From: Streptomyces albireticuli
GTDB taxonomy: Bacteria > Actinomycetota > Actinomycetes > Streptomycetales > Streptomycetaceae
Assembly (NCBI RefSeq): GCF_021228125.1
Contig: NZ_JAJQQS010000012.1
Location: 1 to 64,000 of the forward strand
Direction: 5' to 3'
Length of the DNA: 64,000 bases
In this document: in pieces, positions 1 to 8,265 of the stretch
Numbering within the stretch: position 1 is the stretch's first letter
How the letters are laid out: each line of letters starts with the position of its first letter
Made by a program: the position numbers and the translations under genes
The notes under the pieces: generated by a model
What the model was told of the DNA's origin: nothing
The model's database searches: none
Seen by the model: the letters and a program-made list of their open reading frames with translations, nothing else

Positions 1-250
1 TGTAGGGCTTCTTGCTCTCCAGGCCGAACCCCGTGGCACGGTGCCGGCGGAGCGGCTCCACCTCGGAGAAGGAACCCTCGTCCAGGAGCAGGTCGATCCG
101 CTCCCGGGCGGTCAGCTTCCCCTTGGCCTTCTGGGCCTGGGTCGCCCGCTCGCTCGGACCTCGCCGGACCTGCTCGCGGATGGCGTGCAGCTCGGCGACG
201 CGCCCACGGACGTCACTCGCCTCTACGGGCGCACCTTCGAGATTGCTCAT
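1..250 (-). CDS. accB: Acyl-CoA carboxylase carboxyltransferase (beta) subunit, 5' end only
   Basis: The gene reads leftward from an ATG at 250 and leaves the window after 83 codons. The visible N-terminus carries the family's conserved KGKLTARERI, a LLDEGSF stretch and HRATGFGLE, as in the carboxyltransferase subunits that move a carboxyl group from biotin to acetyl- or propionyl-CoA. This family feeds malonyl- and methylmalonyl-CoA into fatty acid and polyketide synthesis. The catalytic crotonase-fold region is off the window. There is no Shine-Dalgarno sequence. A TACCGT hexamer (257-262, minus strand) lies exactly 6 nt before the ATG, so a leaderless mRNA is likely. The N-terminus resembles the Streptomyces AccB type more than the PccB type, but substrate preference cannot be read from this fragment. 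Confidence 0.88.
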   Translation of the reverse strand, partial: MSNLEGAPVEASDVRGRVAELHAIREQVRRGPSERATQAQKAKGKLTARERIDLLLDEGSFSEVEPLRRHRATGFGLESKKPY

Positions 251-256
251 GCATAG

Positions 257-262
257 ACGGTA
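257..262 (-). promoter_or_regulatory. Candidate -10 box of leaderless accB promoter
   Basis: TACCGT on the minus strand ends 6 nt before the accB ATG, the spacing expected if transcription starts at the start codon. No convincing -35 hexamer is visible. Confidence 0.45.
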
Positions 263-360
263 CGTGGCCGGGGCGCCCGAACCTCATGTCGGTTCCATAC
301 AACGTCATGTGCGATTTGGTGGGCAGGCGGAACAGAAGTACACAGGCGCTTCCCAGTGGG

Positions 361-380
361 CCACCCCCGATCGGGGGTGG
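361..380. promoter_or_regulatory. Perfect 20-bp palindrome between polysaccharide lyase and accB
   Basis: CCACCCCCGATCGGGGGTGG is perfectly self-complementary. It lies downstream of the lyase stop and upstream of accB, both on the minus strand. It could be part of a terminator for the lyase or an operator for accB. No T-run follows it, which weakens the terminator reading. The rest of 263-469 shows nothing else recognisable. Confidence 0.4.
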
Positions 381-469
381 TCGCTGTCCACACCCCACAA
401 AACTCTTCAGTAGGAGCCGTAGGCTGCGCAGCTTGACGCCCCCGCGCGCGCCCGGCGGCTCCGCGGCCG

Positions 470-2866
470 TCACCCCCGGTCTCCCAGGGATACCGTGCAG
501 CGATGCGTCGCGCACGCCGTGCCGGGGGTGACCCGCAGCCGCAGGGCGGAGCCTGTGGACAGCACCCGCACCGAGGGGTCTTGTGCGGTCACCCGGCGCA
601 CGGGCCGGGACCAGACGACGTCCAGGGGTACGCCGGTGCGCGGGGGCTCGCTCAGGCTGAGGGTGGCCGTGCGACCGCGCGTCCGGACGAGCACGGCGGC
701 CGGGGCGGTCACGGCGAGCGCCCCCACCGCGCCGGGTGCCCAGAAGGCGGCGGCGGTGAGGCCGAGCGAGGGCAGGGCGACGGCCTGCCGGTCCCGGGTG
801 TTGGCGAGGACCGTGAGCCAGCGCGGGTCCGCGGCGCGGGCCGCGAGGGCGCGCGGTCCGGCGCCGGGCATCAGAAGGTAGGCGTACGAGGCGTCGACCG
901 GGTCGGTGCCGTGCGGGTGCCGGAGGGTGAGGTAGCGGCGGGTGAGCGGATCGGGGGCGCCGCCGGTGTTGATGTCCCGCCACGCTCCGGTGCGGGCCTC
1001 GCGCAGGGCCTCCAGGGGCGCGCCGCCGGGGAAGACATAGCCGCCGTGTCCTTCGAGGTGGGCCCAGTGGGCGCGGGGGAAGGAGCGCGACCAGCCGGTG
1101 TCACGCGGCTGGGCCTCCCCGTCCACGGTGAGCAGGGGCGCCCCGCGCTCACCGAGGTTGCGGTTGTCCACGACCGTCTCGACGGGGGTGCCGTCGCGGG
1201 CGGTGATGCCCGCACCCAGGCAGATGACCGTATCGGCCGCGCAGAACCAGGACTTGCGGGCCTCCAGCGTGGAGGACAGCCCTTTGAGGTGCTGTCCGAC
1301 GACCGCGAACTCGCCGTCGGTGACCCCGCCGACCCAGCGCGCGTCGGGTTTGGGTACGCCCCAGCCGCCGCCTTCGTCGTCGGCGAGCCGCTTGGCGGAG
1401 ACGGTGGTCCCGGGCATCCGGTAGGGGTCGACGGTGGGCCAGAAGGCGTCGCCGTACTGGTCCGTGGTGGCCGGCGGTCCCCACCAGCTGAGCATGCCGG
1501 CGCCGGTGTGCCAGCCGCGCGGGTTCTCGCCGTTGCCGTTCTCGTAGTAGGTGATGCGGTCGGAGGCCATGGCGATCGACGCGGTCCAGCCGGGGCGGCG
1601 GTGCACGGCGCGGTCCATGGCGGCGAACAGGCGGTGGCCCGTGGGTTCGGGCGTGGCGGGGCCCGGGGCGTCGAGGACCGCGGCGAGGCGTGCGAGTTCG
1701 GCGGTGCCGAACTGCGGGTCGGCGCGCAGGGAGCAGGTGGTGTCGCGCGCGGCCCAGCCCCTGATCATGCCGTGCCAGCGGGCCCGCTCGGCGGCGCTCG
1801 CGCTGTCGCCGAGCAGGGCGACGGCGGCGATGACGGCGCGCCCCCGCTGGTGGTCGCTCTGCGCGAGCCGGCGCGGATCGGCGCTCTGCACACCGCGGCT
1901 GACGGCGCGCCCGGAGACGCTGTCCATCATCAGGCCGTCGTGGATCAGGGGCGCGTAGGCGTGCTCGACGCTGTCGAGGATCACCTGCCGGGCGGGGTCG
2001 GTGACCTCCCAGGGGGAGTCGCGCAGCAGGGCGAAGAGCCGCCCGAGCCCGTCGAGCAGCACCTGGCCGTACGTGCCGGAGTAGGCGACCCAGGTGTGCT
2101 GGACGAACGAGCCGTCGGCGTAGAGGCCGTCGCCCTTCGTCACATGGGGGAAGACGGGTGACAGGGCGTCACGGGCGAGGGCCGTCCTGGCGGGGTCGGC
2201 GCCGAGGATGCCGCGCAAGGCGACGACGCGGCAGAGGTCGACGCGGTTGGCGCCGGTGCTCGTGCCGGTGTAGTCGGCGAGGACGGTGTCGGGCACGAAG
2301 TGGCCGACGGCGGCGAGGAAGTCGGACCGGCGGCCGGGGCCGGCCGCGTCGTGGAGCAGGGTCAGGGTGTCCAGGAGCAGCCGGGGGCTGCCGATCTGCC
2401 ACTCCCACCAATTGCCGTAGCGGGTGGTGCCGGGGTGGTAGACGCGCCGGTGGAGGTGGTCGAGTCCGGCGAGGACGTCCGCGGCGAGTCCGCCGTCCCC
2501 GGTGAGGCCGGTGCCGGGTTGGACGTACGCCTGGGCCATGGTGTGCAGCCGGGAGTAGCTGCGGGTGATCCCGGAGGGCGGGTCGAAGGGGGCGTCGGGC
2601 CAGAGGGAGGCGGGCCCGGGGCTCATGGCCGCGCGGTGGGCGCGGGCGAGGTCGCCGGTGCGGCGCAGCACCGAGGCGTAGGGCTCGGCCGAGCCGTCGA
2701 AGCCGTCCCCGAGCATGAGCGCGCGCCACCGCCGGCGGAGTGCGGCGAAGTCGTCCGGGGTGACGGCGCGCGCGGGCCGGGCACGGGCCAGGCCGAGCGG
2801 GCCGGCGGCGGAGGCGGAGGAAGCGGCGAGAAATCCACGGCGGGTCCAGGCCGGGGCAGACGGCAC
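470..2866 (-). CDS. Tat-exported polysaccharide lyase family 8 (hyaluronate/chondroitin/xanthan lyase-like)
   Basis: This 798-aa protein starts at a GTG (2866) preceded by GGGAAGG with 7-nt spacing; a longer ATG reading at 2950 has no better support. The N-terminus has a twin-arginine signal (TRRGFLAAS) followed by Ala-rich residues. The PL8 alpha-toroid region contains GNWWEWQIGSPR, an Asn-bearing NRVDLCRV segment and the catalytic His/Tyr stretch QHTWVAYSGTYG. The central domain has a YYENGNGENPRGWHTG stretch typical of PL8. Enzymes of this family cut uronic-acid polysaccharides by beta-elimination outside the cell. Length fits the family (about 750-800 aa). The exact substrate cannot be decided from sequence. 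It is divergent from the YceI gene, with a long palindromic repeat element between them. Confidence 0.88.
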   Translation of the reverse strand: MPSAPAWTRRGFLAASSASAAGPLGLARARPARAVTPDDFAALRRRWRALMLGDGFDGSAEPYASVLRRTGDLARAHRAAMSPGPASLWPDAPFDPPSGITRSYSRLHTMAQAYVQPGTGLTGDGGLAADVLAGLDHLHRRVYHPGTTRYGNWWEWQIGSPRLLLDTLTLLHDAAGPGRRSDFLAAVGHFVPDTVLADYTGTSTGANRVDLCRVVALRGILGADPARTALARDALSPVFPHVTKGDGLYADGSFVQHTWVAYSGTYGQVLLDGLGRLFALLRDSPWEVTDPARQVILDSVEHAYAPLIHDGLMMDSVSGRAVSRGVQSADPRRLAQSDHQRGRAVIAAVALLGDSASAAERARWHGMIRGWAARDTTCSLRADPQFGTAELARLAAVLDAPGPATPEPTGHRLFAAMDRAVHRRPGWTASIAMASDRITYYENGNGENPRGWHTGAGMLSWWGPPATTDQYGDAFWPTVDPYRMPGTTVSAKRLADDEGGGWGVPKPDARWVGGVTDGEFAVVGQHLKGLSSTLEARKSWFCAADTVICLGAGITARDGTPVETVVDNRNLGERGAPLLTVDGEAQPRDTGWSRSFPRAHWAHLEGHGGYVFPGGAPLEALREARTGAWRDINTGGAPDPLTRRYLTLRHPHGTDPVDASYAYLLMPGAGPRALAARAADPRWLTVLANTRDRQAVALPSLGLTAAAFWAPGAVGALAVTAPAAVLVRTRGRTATLSLSEPPRTGVPLDVVWSRPVRRVTAQDPSVRVLSTGSALRLRVTPGTACATHRCTVSLGDRG

Positions 2867-3010
2867 GGCGAAGCCTTCCCTGGTGGGCGGAGGTGCGACG
2901 GCGTACGGGGCGCGAGCGCGGGGAACCGGTTGCGGAAGGCACGGTGGCACGGTGGTGGCACGGCCGCAATGGTCGTGACGTGTGTGTCGCGATCCGCGGG
3001 GTAGGGGGCG

Positions 3011-3201
3011 GCGTTCTTCCCCTACCCGCCCCTCCCCGCCGCATCCGACGTGCGGCTCCGCCGCGTGGCGGGGGCAGGCCCCCGAACCCGTTCCGCGCTC
3101 CGCGCGGTGTCCTCAATCGCCGGACGGGCTGAAAATCAGCCCGTCCGGCGATTGAGGACCGGGGTCCGGCACGTCGGAGGCAGCGGGAAGGGGCGGGGAC
3201 C
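3011..3201. repeat. Dispersed palindromic intergenic element, copy 1 (between divergent genes)
   Basis: The element begins with a C-rich box (CCCCTACCCGCCCC, near 3020) and ends with its inverted counterpart (GGGAAGGGGCGGGG, near 3187). In between are the module GTGCGGCTCCGCCGCGTGGC and a perfect hairpin: arms 3109-3132 and 3136-3159, 24 bp, with a 3-nt loop. Related copies lie near 6281, 43081, 48110, 53030, 62490 and 63940. Here the flanking genes diverge, so the hairpin is not placed to terminate either of them. Confidence 0.8.
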
Positions 3202-3208
3202 CTCAGAT

Positions 3209-3259
3209 GTTGAAACTTTAACCAGATCGCGCTACCGTCATTCTCGTTGAACATTCAAC
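3209..3259 (+). promoter_or_regulatory. yceI promoter with two operator-like palindromes
   Basis: A housekeeping-type promoter is visible: TTGAAA (3210-3215), 17-nt spacer, TACCGT (3233-3238). One palindrome, GTTGAAACTTTAAC (3209-3222), overlaps the -35. A second, GTTGAACATTCAAC (3246-3259, perfect 6-bp arms), straddles the expected start of transcription. Twin sites over the -35 and +1 are the layout of a repressor, by form a MarR- or TetR-type one. No adjacent gene encodes an obvious candidate. Confidence 0.65.
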
Positions 3260-3285
3260 GACACCGTTTCCCTAAAGGAGCAGTC

Positions 3286-3915
3286 ATGGGCCTCTTCACC
3301 CGCAAGCGCACGGCGACCCCCTCCACCGCCGCCCCGGCCGGCACGGCCACCCCCGTCGACCCGGCGCTGGCCGCCCTGACCGGCGACTACACCATCGACC
3401 CGGCGCACAGCAGCATCGGCTTCACCGTCCGCCACGCCATGGTCACCAACGTCAAGGGCTCCTTCGCCGAGCACGAGGGCAGCCTCCACCTCGACGGTTC
3501 CGCCCCCTCCCGCTCCACCGCCTCGCTGGACGTCAGGATCGAGAGCGTGGACACCGGCATCAAGGACCGCGACGCCCACCTGCGCGGCGAGGACTTCTTC
3601 GACGCCGGCCGCTTCCCCCTGATGACCTTCCGCTCCACCGCCGCCGAGCAGCTCGGCGGGGACCGCTACCGCCTCACCGGCGACCTCACCATCAAGGACG
3701 TCACCCGCCCGCTCTCCATCGACCTGGAGTTCAACGGCTCGGCCACCGACGTCTACGGCAACGAGCGCGTCGGCTTCGAGGGCGGCGCCGAGATCCTGCG
3801 CTCCGACTGGGGCCTGACCTGGAACGCGGCCCTGGAGACCGGTGGCGTGATGGTGAGCGACAAGGTGAAGCTCACCTTCGACATCTCCGCCGTCAAGTCC
3901 GCTCCCCAGGCCTGA
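3286..3915 (+). CDS. YceI family lipocalin-like protein
   Basis: This is a 209-aa protein. The ATG at 3286 is chosen because AAAGGAG precedes it by 5 nt. After a basic, Ala/Thr/Pro-rich N-terminus with no clear signal peptide comes the YceI domain: YTIDPAHSSIGFTVRHAMV, then KDRDAHLRGEDFFD, then LTIKDVTRPL and a C-terminal GGVMVSDKVKL. YceI proteins form a beta-barrel that binds long polyprenyl or lipid chains; their role in actinobacteria is not settled. The gene is monocistronic, with the paired palindromes at 3209-3259 upstream, so it is probably tightly repressed. Confidence 0.9.
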   Translation: MGLFTRKRTATPSTAAPAGTATPVDPALAALTGDYTIDPAHSSIGFTVRHAMVTNVKGSFAEHEGSLHLDGSAPSRSTASLDVRIESVDTGIKDRDAHLRGEDFFDAGRFPLMTFRSTAAEQLGGDRYRLTGDLTIKDVTRPLSIDLEFNGSATDVYGNERVGFEGGAEILRSDWGLTWNAALETGGVMVSDKVKLTFDISAVKSAPQA

Positions 3916-3928
3916 CCCCCGTGCGGTG

Positions 3929-5518
3929 TCAGCGACCGAGGCGCCTCAGACGGTCGACGACCTCGGCGCCTCGGTCCGCCGCCGCGCTCATCGCGATGTG
4001 GTTGTCCGGCCGTATCAGCACGAGCCCGGGCGCGAAGCCACCGACCCCGGCCTCCCCTCCGTACGCCCTGCGGGCGTGCCCCCCGGCGTCCACCAGCTCC
4101 ACATGACCGGCCCCTCCCGCCGACCACGCGGCCACCCCCCGCGCTCCGGCGATGTCCGCCGCTCCCCCGCGCCCGTCGACGAGGCAGGTGCGCACCAGAT
4201 CTCCGCACGCTCGCGACACCTCCGCCAGGGCTGCCGCGCTGTCGGCCCCGAAGCCCAGCAGGGTGAAGTGCGGGCCCGCGAAGACCTCGAAGAGCCGGAC
4301 CGGCCGCCCGGTCCCCGCCTCGACGCACGGGGCGTCCGGCGCCCGCTCACCCGACGTCCCCCCGCCCCAGGCCAGTGAGGACCAGCCGTAGCCGACGCCC
4401 AGCGTGGTGATGTCGTCGGTGACGACCGCCTCCGTGCCGACACCCGCCGTCATGACGCCCTCGCGCACCGCCCGCAGCCGCTCGTCGGTCAGCTTCAGCG
4501 TCCACGCGGCGACCGGCAGCCGCTCCTCCTCATAGGTGGCCAGCAGGCCGGGGCCCGCCACGCCGCGCGCGACGAGCGCGAGCTTCCAGCCCAGGTTGAA
4601 GGCGTCCTGGATCCCGGTGTTCATCCCCAGACCGCCGGCTATCGAATGGACGTGCGCCGCGTCACCGGCGAGGAAGACCCGGCCCACGCGGAACCGGTCG
4701 GCCATCCGGACGTTGATGCGGTAGCTCGACAGCCAGGTCGGATTGGTGGGCCGCAGCCCGGGCATCCGCACATGCCGGTCGAAGAGCCGCTGGAAGGCCG
4801 CGAGCGAGGGCTCGACCAGGTGGCCGGCGGCGTCCCGCTCGACCGCGCCCTGCAATTGCCAGTGCCGGCTGCCCCGGAAGGGGCAGAGCATCACGGCGCC
4901 GTCCTCGTCGAACCACTGGTGCCAGAACTCCGGGTCGAGGCCGTCGACCTCCACATCCCCGATGACCATGCACTCCTCGGCCTCGGTCGCCCCTTCGAAG
5001 CCGACCCCGAGCGCCTTGCGCACCGGGCTGTGGCCGCCGTCGCAGCCGACGAGATAACCGGCCTCGACGCGCCCCCCGTCGGCCAGCGTGACCGTCACCC
5101 CCCGCTCGTCCTGGGTGAACCCCGTCATCTCACGGCCCAGCTCGACCTCCACGCCGTACGAGGCGAGCCGGCCGCGGAGGATCTCCTCGGTGCGCCACTG
5201 CGGGATGATCAGCCCGCTCGCGTACGGAGCGTCGGGCGTGGGGACGCGGTCCCCGAACGCCACATGGTCGGCGACCGCCGCGCCGTCACGGTATTTGCGC
5301 AGCGCGATGTGCTCGATCCCCGACTCCGCGGCCTCCTCCGCGACGCCCAGGTCCTCCAGCAGCTCCCGGCTGCGCTGATTGAGCCCCTTGCCCCGCGAGG
5401 TCCGGTGGAACTCCGGGGACTTGTCGATGATCCGGACCGGCACTCCGGCCCGCGCGAGAACGCATCCGAGGGTGAGCCCGGTCGGTCCGGCGCCCACGAT
5501 CAGCACTGAGGTGGTCAT
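3929..5518 (-). CDS. FAD-dependent aromatic monooxygenase (PHBH/RdmE type)
   Basis: This 529-aa flavoprotein starts at ATG 5518 with GGAGGG upstream. It shows the three hallmark motifs of class A flavin monooxygenases: GAGPTG near residue 9 for the FAD dinucleotide fold, a DG motif (GYLVGCDGGHSPVRKALG) near residue 160, and the GD motif VFLAGDAAHVHSIAGG near residue 285. The C-terminal 120 residues match the thioredoxin-like tail of this group. Such enzymes hydroxylate phenolic or polyketide substrates using NAD(P)H and oxygen. It is divergent from a TetR regulator that probably controls it. No polyketide genes adjoin, so a detoxification or resistance role (for example against an aromatic antibiotic) is as plausible as biosynthesis. 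Confidence 0.88.
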   Translation of the reverse strand: MTTSVLIVGAGPTGLTLGCVLARAGVPVRIIDKSPEFHRTSRGKGLNQRSRELLEDLGVAEEAAESGIEHIALRKYRDGAAVADHVAFGDRVPTPDAPYASGLIIPQWRTEEILRGRLASYGVEVELGREMTGFTQDERGVTVTLADGGRVEAGYLVGCDGGHSPVRKALGVGFEGATEAEECMVIGDVEVDGLDPEFWHQWFDEDGAVMLCPFRGSRHWQLQGAVERDAAGHLVEPSLAAFQRLFDRHVRMPGLRPTNPTWLSSYRINVRMADRFRVGRVFLAGDAAHVHSIAGGLGMNTGIQDAFNLGWKLALVARGVAGPGLLATYEEERLPVAAWTLKLTDERLRAVREGVMTAGVGTEAVVTDDITTLGVGYGWSSLAWGGGTSGERAPDAPCVEAGTGRPVRLFEVFAGPHFTLLGFGADSAAALAEVSRACGDLVRTCLVDGRGGAADIAGARGVAAWSAGGAGHVELVDAGGHARRAYGGEAGVGGFAPGLVLIRPDNHIAMSAAADRGAEVVDRLRRLGR

Positions 5519-5624
5519 GCGGTTTCCCTCCGTCGTTCGGTTCCTCCATGAAAGACCGGCGGAACAGAAAACGCAACCGAGTAACAAAAGATTCTGAGTA
5601 ACGTCCACCTGATAGGGTGAGGGC

Positions 5625-6257
5625 GTGAACGAGGAGACGGGACTGCGGGAGCGCAAGAAGCAGCGCACCCGGGAGCTGTTGTCGAAGACCGCCATCGAGC
5701 TCTTCCTGGAGCGCGGCTTCGATCAGGTGTCGGTCGCCGAGGTCGCGGCCGCGGCGGAGGTGTCGAAGCCGACGCTCTTCCGCTATTTCCCCGCCAAGGA
5801 GGACCTGGTCCTGCACGGCATCGCCGACCACCAGGGCGAGGCGGCGCGCGTCGTGCGCGGCCGGGCCCCCGGCGAGCGGCCCCTGGCGGCCCTGCGCGCC
5901 CACTTCCACGAGCGGCTCGACGCGCACGACCCGATCACGGGGCTGTGCGACGTCCCCGCCGTGCTGGCCTACCGGGATCTGCTGTACGGCACGCCCGGCC
6001 TGCTGGCGCGGCTGACGCTCTACGCGCTGGAGGACGAGCGGGAGCTGGCGGCGGCCCTGGGGGAGGCGGGCGCGGACGGGATGACGGCGCGGCTGGGAGC
6101 GGCGCAGATCATCACGGTGCATCAGGTGCTGGCGCGGGGGAACTGGGAGCGGTTGGCCGACGGGGCTTCCGCGGCGGCGGTCCTGGGGGACGCGCACATG
6201 GATGCGGACCGGGCGTACGAGCTGCTCGGGGACGGGCTGGGTGTGCGGGGGCTCTGA
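5625..6257 (+). CDS. TetR family transcriptional regulator
   Basis: This is a 210-aa protein from a GTG at 5625. The N-terminal helix-turn-helix is clear: RTRELLSKTAIELFLERGF, then VSVAEVAAAAEVSKPTLFRYF near residues 25-60. The C-terminal ligand domain is not assignable. It is divergent from the FAD monooxygenase with a 106-bp intergenic region, the usual arrangement for a local repressor of its neighbour. A TAGGGT hexamer (5613-5618) sits exactly 6 nt before the GTG, suggesting a leaderless mRNA. The intergenic region also holds two GAGTAAC direct repeats (near 5579 and 5595) that could belong to its binding site. Confidence 0.87.
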   Translation: MNEETGLRERKKQRTRELLSKTAIELFLERGFDQVSVAEVAAAAEVSKPTLFRYFPAKEDLVLHGIADHQGEAARVVRGRAPGERPLAALRAHFHERLDAHDPITGLCDVPAVLAYRDLLYGTPGLLARLTLYALEDERELAAALGEAGADGMTARLGAAQIITVHQVLARGNWERLADGASAAAVLGDAHMDADRAYELLGDGLGVRGL

Positions 6258-6280
6258 CGTGGCCTCCGGCGGATTTCCCC

Positions 6281-6420
6281 AGCCCCGCCCCTTCCCGCCG
6301 CATCCGATGTGCGGCTCCACCGCGTGGCGGGGGGGGTCCGCCCCCCGGACCCCCCGGACCCCCCGGACCGCAAACTCCCCCAGCTACCGCTGGGAGGTGC
6401 CCCCGGACGGGCTGTCAGTC
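6281..6420. repeat. Dispersed palindromic intergenic element, copy 2
   Basis: It starts with CAGCCCCGCCCCTTCCCG and the GCGGCTCCACCGCGTGGC module, then a run of short CCCCCCGGA units (about 6330-6368), then CAGCTACCGCTGGGAGGTG and CCCCCGGACGGGCTG. The last two modules also occur, inverted, in the copy at 48110-48370. It separates the convergent tetR and cimA genes. Confidence 0.75.
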
Positions 6421-6421
6421 C

Positions 6422-8077
6422 TCACTCCTGCGGCTCCACCCCCGCCCGCCGCAGCCCGTACGCGTACGCGTCGTCCAGCGCCTGCCACGACGCCGCGATG
6501 ACGTTCTCCGCCACGCCCACCGTCGACCACTCACTCCGTCCGTCGCTCGTCGACACCAGGACCCTCGTGATCGAGCCGGTGCCCAGCCTGCCTTCCAGGA
6601 TGCGGACCTTGTAGTCGACCAGTTCCAGCTCGGCCAGCTGCGGATAGATGCGCTCCAGCGCCACCCGCAGCGCACGGTCCAGCGCGTCGACCGGACCGTT
6701 CCCCTCCGCCGTGGCGACGATGCGCTCGCCCTTGGCCCAGAGCTTCACCGTCGCCTCGTTGGCGTGCGTACCGTCCGGGCGGTCCTCGGCGATCGCCCGC
6801 CAGGACTCCACCCGGTAGTAGCGGCGGGCCCCGCCCTCGACCTCCTGGCGCAGGAGCAGTTCGAAGGAGGCGTCCGCCGCCTCGTATGTGTAGCCCGCGA
6901 GCTCGCGCTCCTTGACCCGCTCGACGACCCGGCCGACCAGGGCGCGGTCGTCGCCGAGCTCGACGCCCAGTTCCTTGCCCTTGAGTTCGATGGACGCGCG
7001 GCCCGCCATGTCCGAGACGAGCATCCGCATGGTGTTGCCGACCCGCTCGGGGTCGATGTGCTGGTAGAGGTCCGGATCGACCTTGATCGCGGAGGCGTGC
7101 AGTCCGGCTTTGTGCGCGAAGGCGGAGACCCCCACGTACGGCTGATGAGTGGAGGGCGTGAGGTTGACGACCTCGGCGATCGCGTGCGAGATCCGGGTCA
7201 TCTCCGTGAGCGCGCCCGCGGGCAGCACCGTACGGCCGTACTTCAGCTCCAGCGCGGCGACCACCGGGAAGAGGTTGGCGTTGCCGACCCGCTCGCCGTA
7301 ACCGTTGGCCGTGCACTGGACGTGGGTGGCGCCGCCGTCCACGGCGGCCAGGGTGTTGGCCACCGCGCAGCCCGTGTCGTCCTGCGCGTGGATGCCCAGC
7401 CGGGCGCCGGTGCCGTCGAGCACCGCCCGGACCACGGCCTCCACCTGGGCCGGAAGCATCCCGCCGTTGGTGTCGCAGAGGACGACGACGTCGGCGCCGG
7501 CCTCGTGCGCGGCGCGGACGACGCTCAGCGCGTAGTCGGGGTTGGCGCGGTAGCCGTCGAAGAAGTGCTCGCAGTCGACGAAGACGCGGCGGCCACGCCC
7601 CCGCAGGTACGCGACGGTGTCCCGGACCATCGCGAGGTTCTCGTCCAGGGTGGTGCGCAGGGCGAGTTCGACGTGCCGGTCGTGGGACTTGGCGACCAGG
7701 GTGATCACCGGGGCCCCGGAGTCGAGCAGGGCGGCGACCTGCGGATCGTCCTCGGCGCGTACGCCCGCCTTACGGGTGGCGCCGAACGCCACGAGTTGTG
7801 CGTGCCGGAAGTCGATCTCCTCGGCGGCGCGCTGGAAGAACTCGGTGTCACGGGGGTTGGCGCCGGGCCAGCCCCCCTCGATGAAGCCGACGCCGAAGTC
7901 GTCCAGGTGCCGGGCGATGGTCAGCTTGTCCGCGACGGTCAGGTTGATGCCCTCGCGCTGCGCGCCGTCGCGCAGCGTCGTGTCGAACACGTGGAAGCTG
8001 TCGTCCACATGGAGGCCGTCATGGAGGCCGTCATGCGGGCCGTCGGGCCGAAGGCTGTCGTCGGTTGCGTCCGTCAT
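6422..8077 (-). CDS. cimA: (R)-Citramalate synthase (HMGL-like acyltransferase)
   Basis: This 551-aa protein belongs to the isopropylmalate/homocitrate/citramalate synthase superfamily. The start at ATG 8077 is chosen because AGGAG lies 10 nt upstream and the homologous region starts soon after; an open frame continues back to a GTG at 8269 but would run through the attenuator. The TIM barrel opens with FDTTLRDGAQREG; GGWPGANPRDTEFF follows and is characteristic of CimA-type rather than LeuA-type enzymes. The HAQDDTGCAVAN metal-binding region and C-terminal LeuA dimer (regulatory) domain are present. It condenses pyruvate with acetyl-CoA, the first step of threonine-independent isoleucine synthesis. 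Three 12-bp tandem units (8008-8043) encode a His-Asp-Gly-rich N-terminal tail. Confidence 0.87.
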   Translation of the reverse strand: MTDATDDSLRPDGPHDGLHDGLHVDDSFHVFDTTLRDGAQREGINLTVADKLTIARHLDDFGVGFIEGGWPGANPRDTEFFQRAAEEIDFRHAQLVAFGATRKAGVRAEDDPQVAALLDSGAPVITLVAKSHDRHVELALRTTLDENLAMVRDTVAYLRGRGRRVFVDCEHFFDGYRANPDYALSVVRAAHEAGADVVVLCDTNGGMLPAQVEAVVRAVLDGTGARLGIHAQDDTGCAVANTLAAVDGGATHVQCTANGYGERVGNANLFPVVAALELKYGRTVLPAGALTEMTRISHAIAEVVNLTPSTHQPYVGVSAFAHKAGLHASAIKVDPDLYQHIDPERVGNTMRMLVSDMAGRASIELKGKELGVELGDDRALVGRVVERVKERELAGYTYEAADASFELLLRQEVEGGARRYYRVESWRAIAEDRPDGTHANEATVKLWAKGERIVATAEGNGPVDALDRALRVALERIYPQLAELELVDYKVRILEGRLGTGSITRVLVSTSDGRSEWSTVGVAENVIAASWQALDDAYAYGLRRAGVEPQE

Positions 8078-8180
8078 GCTGCTCTGACTCCTGTCGGGAT
8101 CTCGGTCTACCGGAATGACCGGCTCCACCATCCCCTGATGGTCCCGCGTGCGCTCCGCCCCGGCTGAAGGTGGGCCGGGA

Positions 8181-8213
8181 AACGAAAAGACCCCTCGCGG
8201 GTGCGAGAGGTCT
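8181..8213 (-). terminator. Intrinsic terminator of the candidate cimA attenuator
   Basis: On the minus strand an 11-bp stem (8203-8213 with 8188-8198, one G-U pair) encloses a 4-nt loop and is followed by TTTTCGTT. It lies between a short Ile-containing leader ORF (8266-8316) and the cimA start (8077), the position of a transcription attenuator. A second AGACC just upstream (around 8220-8225) could compete for pairing. Confidence 0.72.
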
Positions 8214-8265
8214 GCGCGCGGGTCTGGGACGACGGTGGCCGCGACGTACGGGTGGTACGAGGCGA

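Noticed and set aside
503..2161. 552-codon open frame on the plus strand opposite the polysaccharide lyase
   Set aside because: It is an antisense shadow produced by GC3 bias. It has low-complexity Gly/Arg content, no domain, and lies wholly within a well-supported gene.
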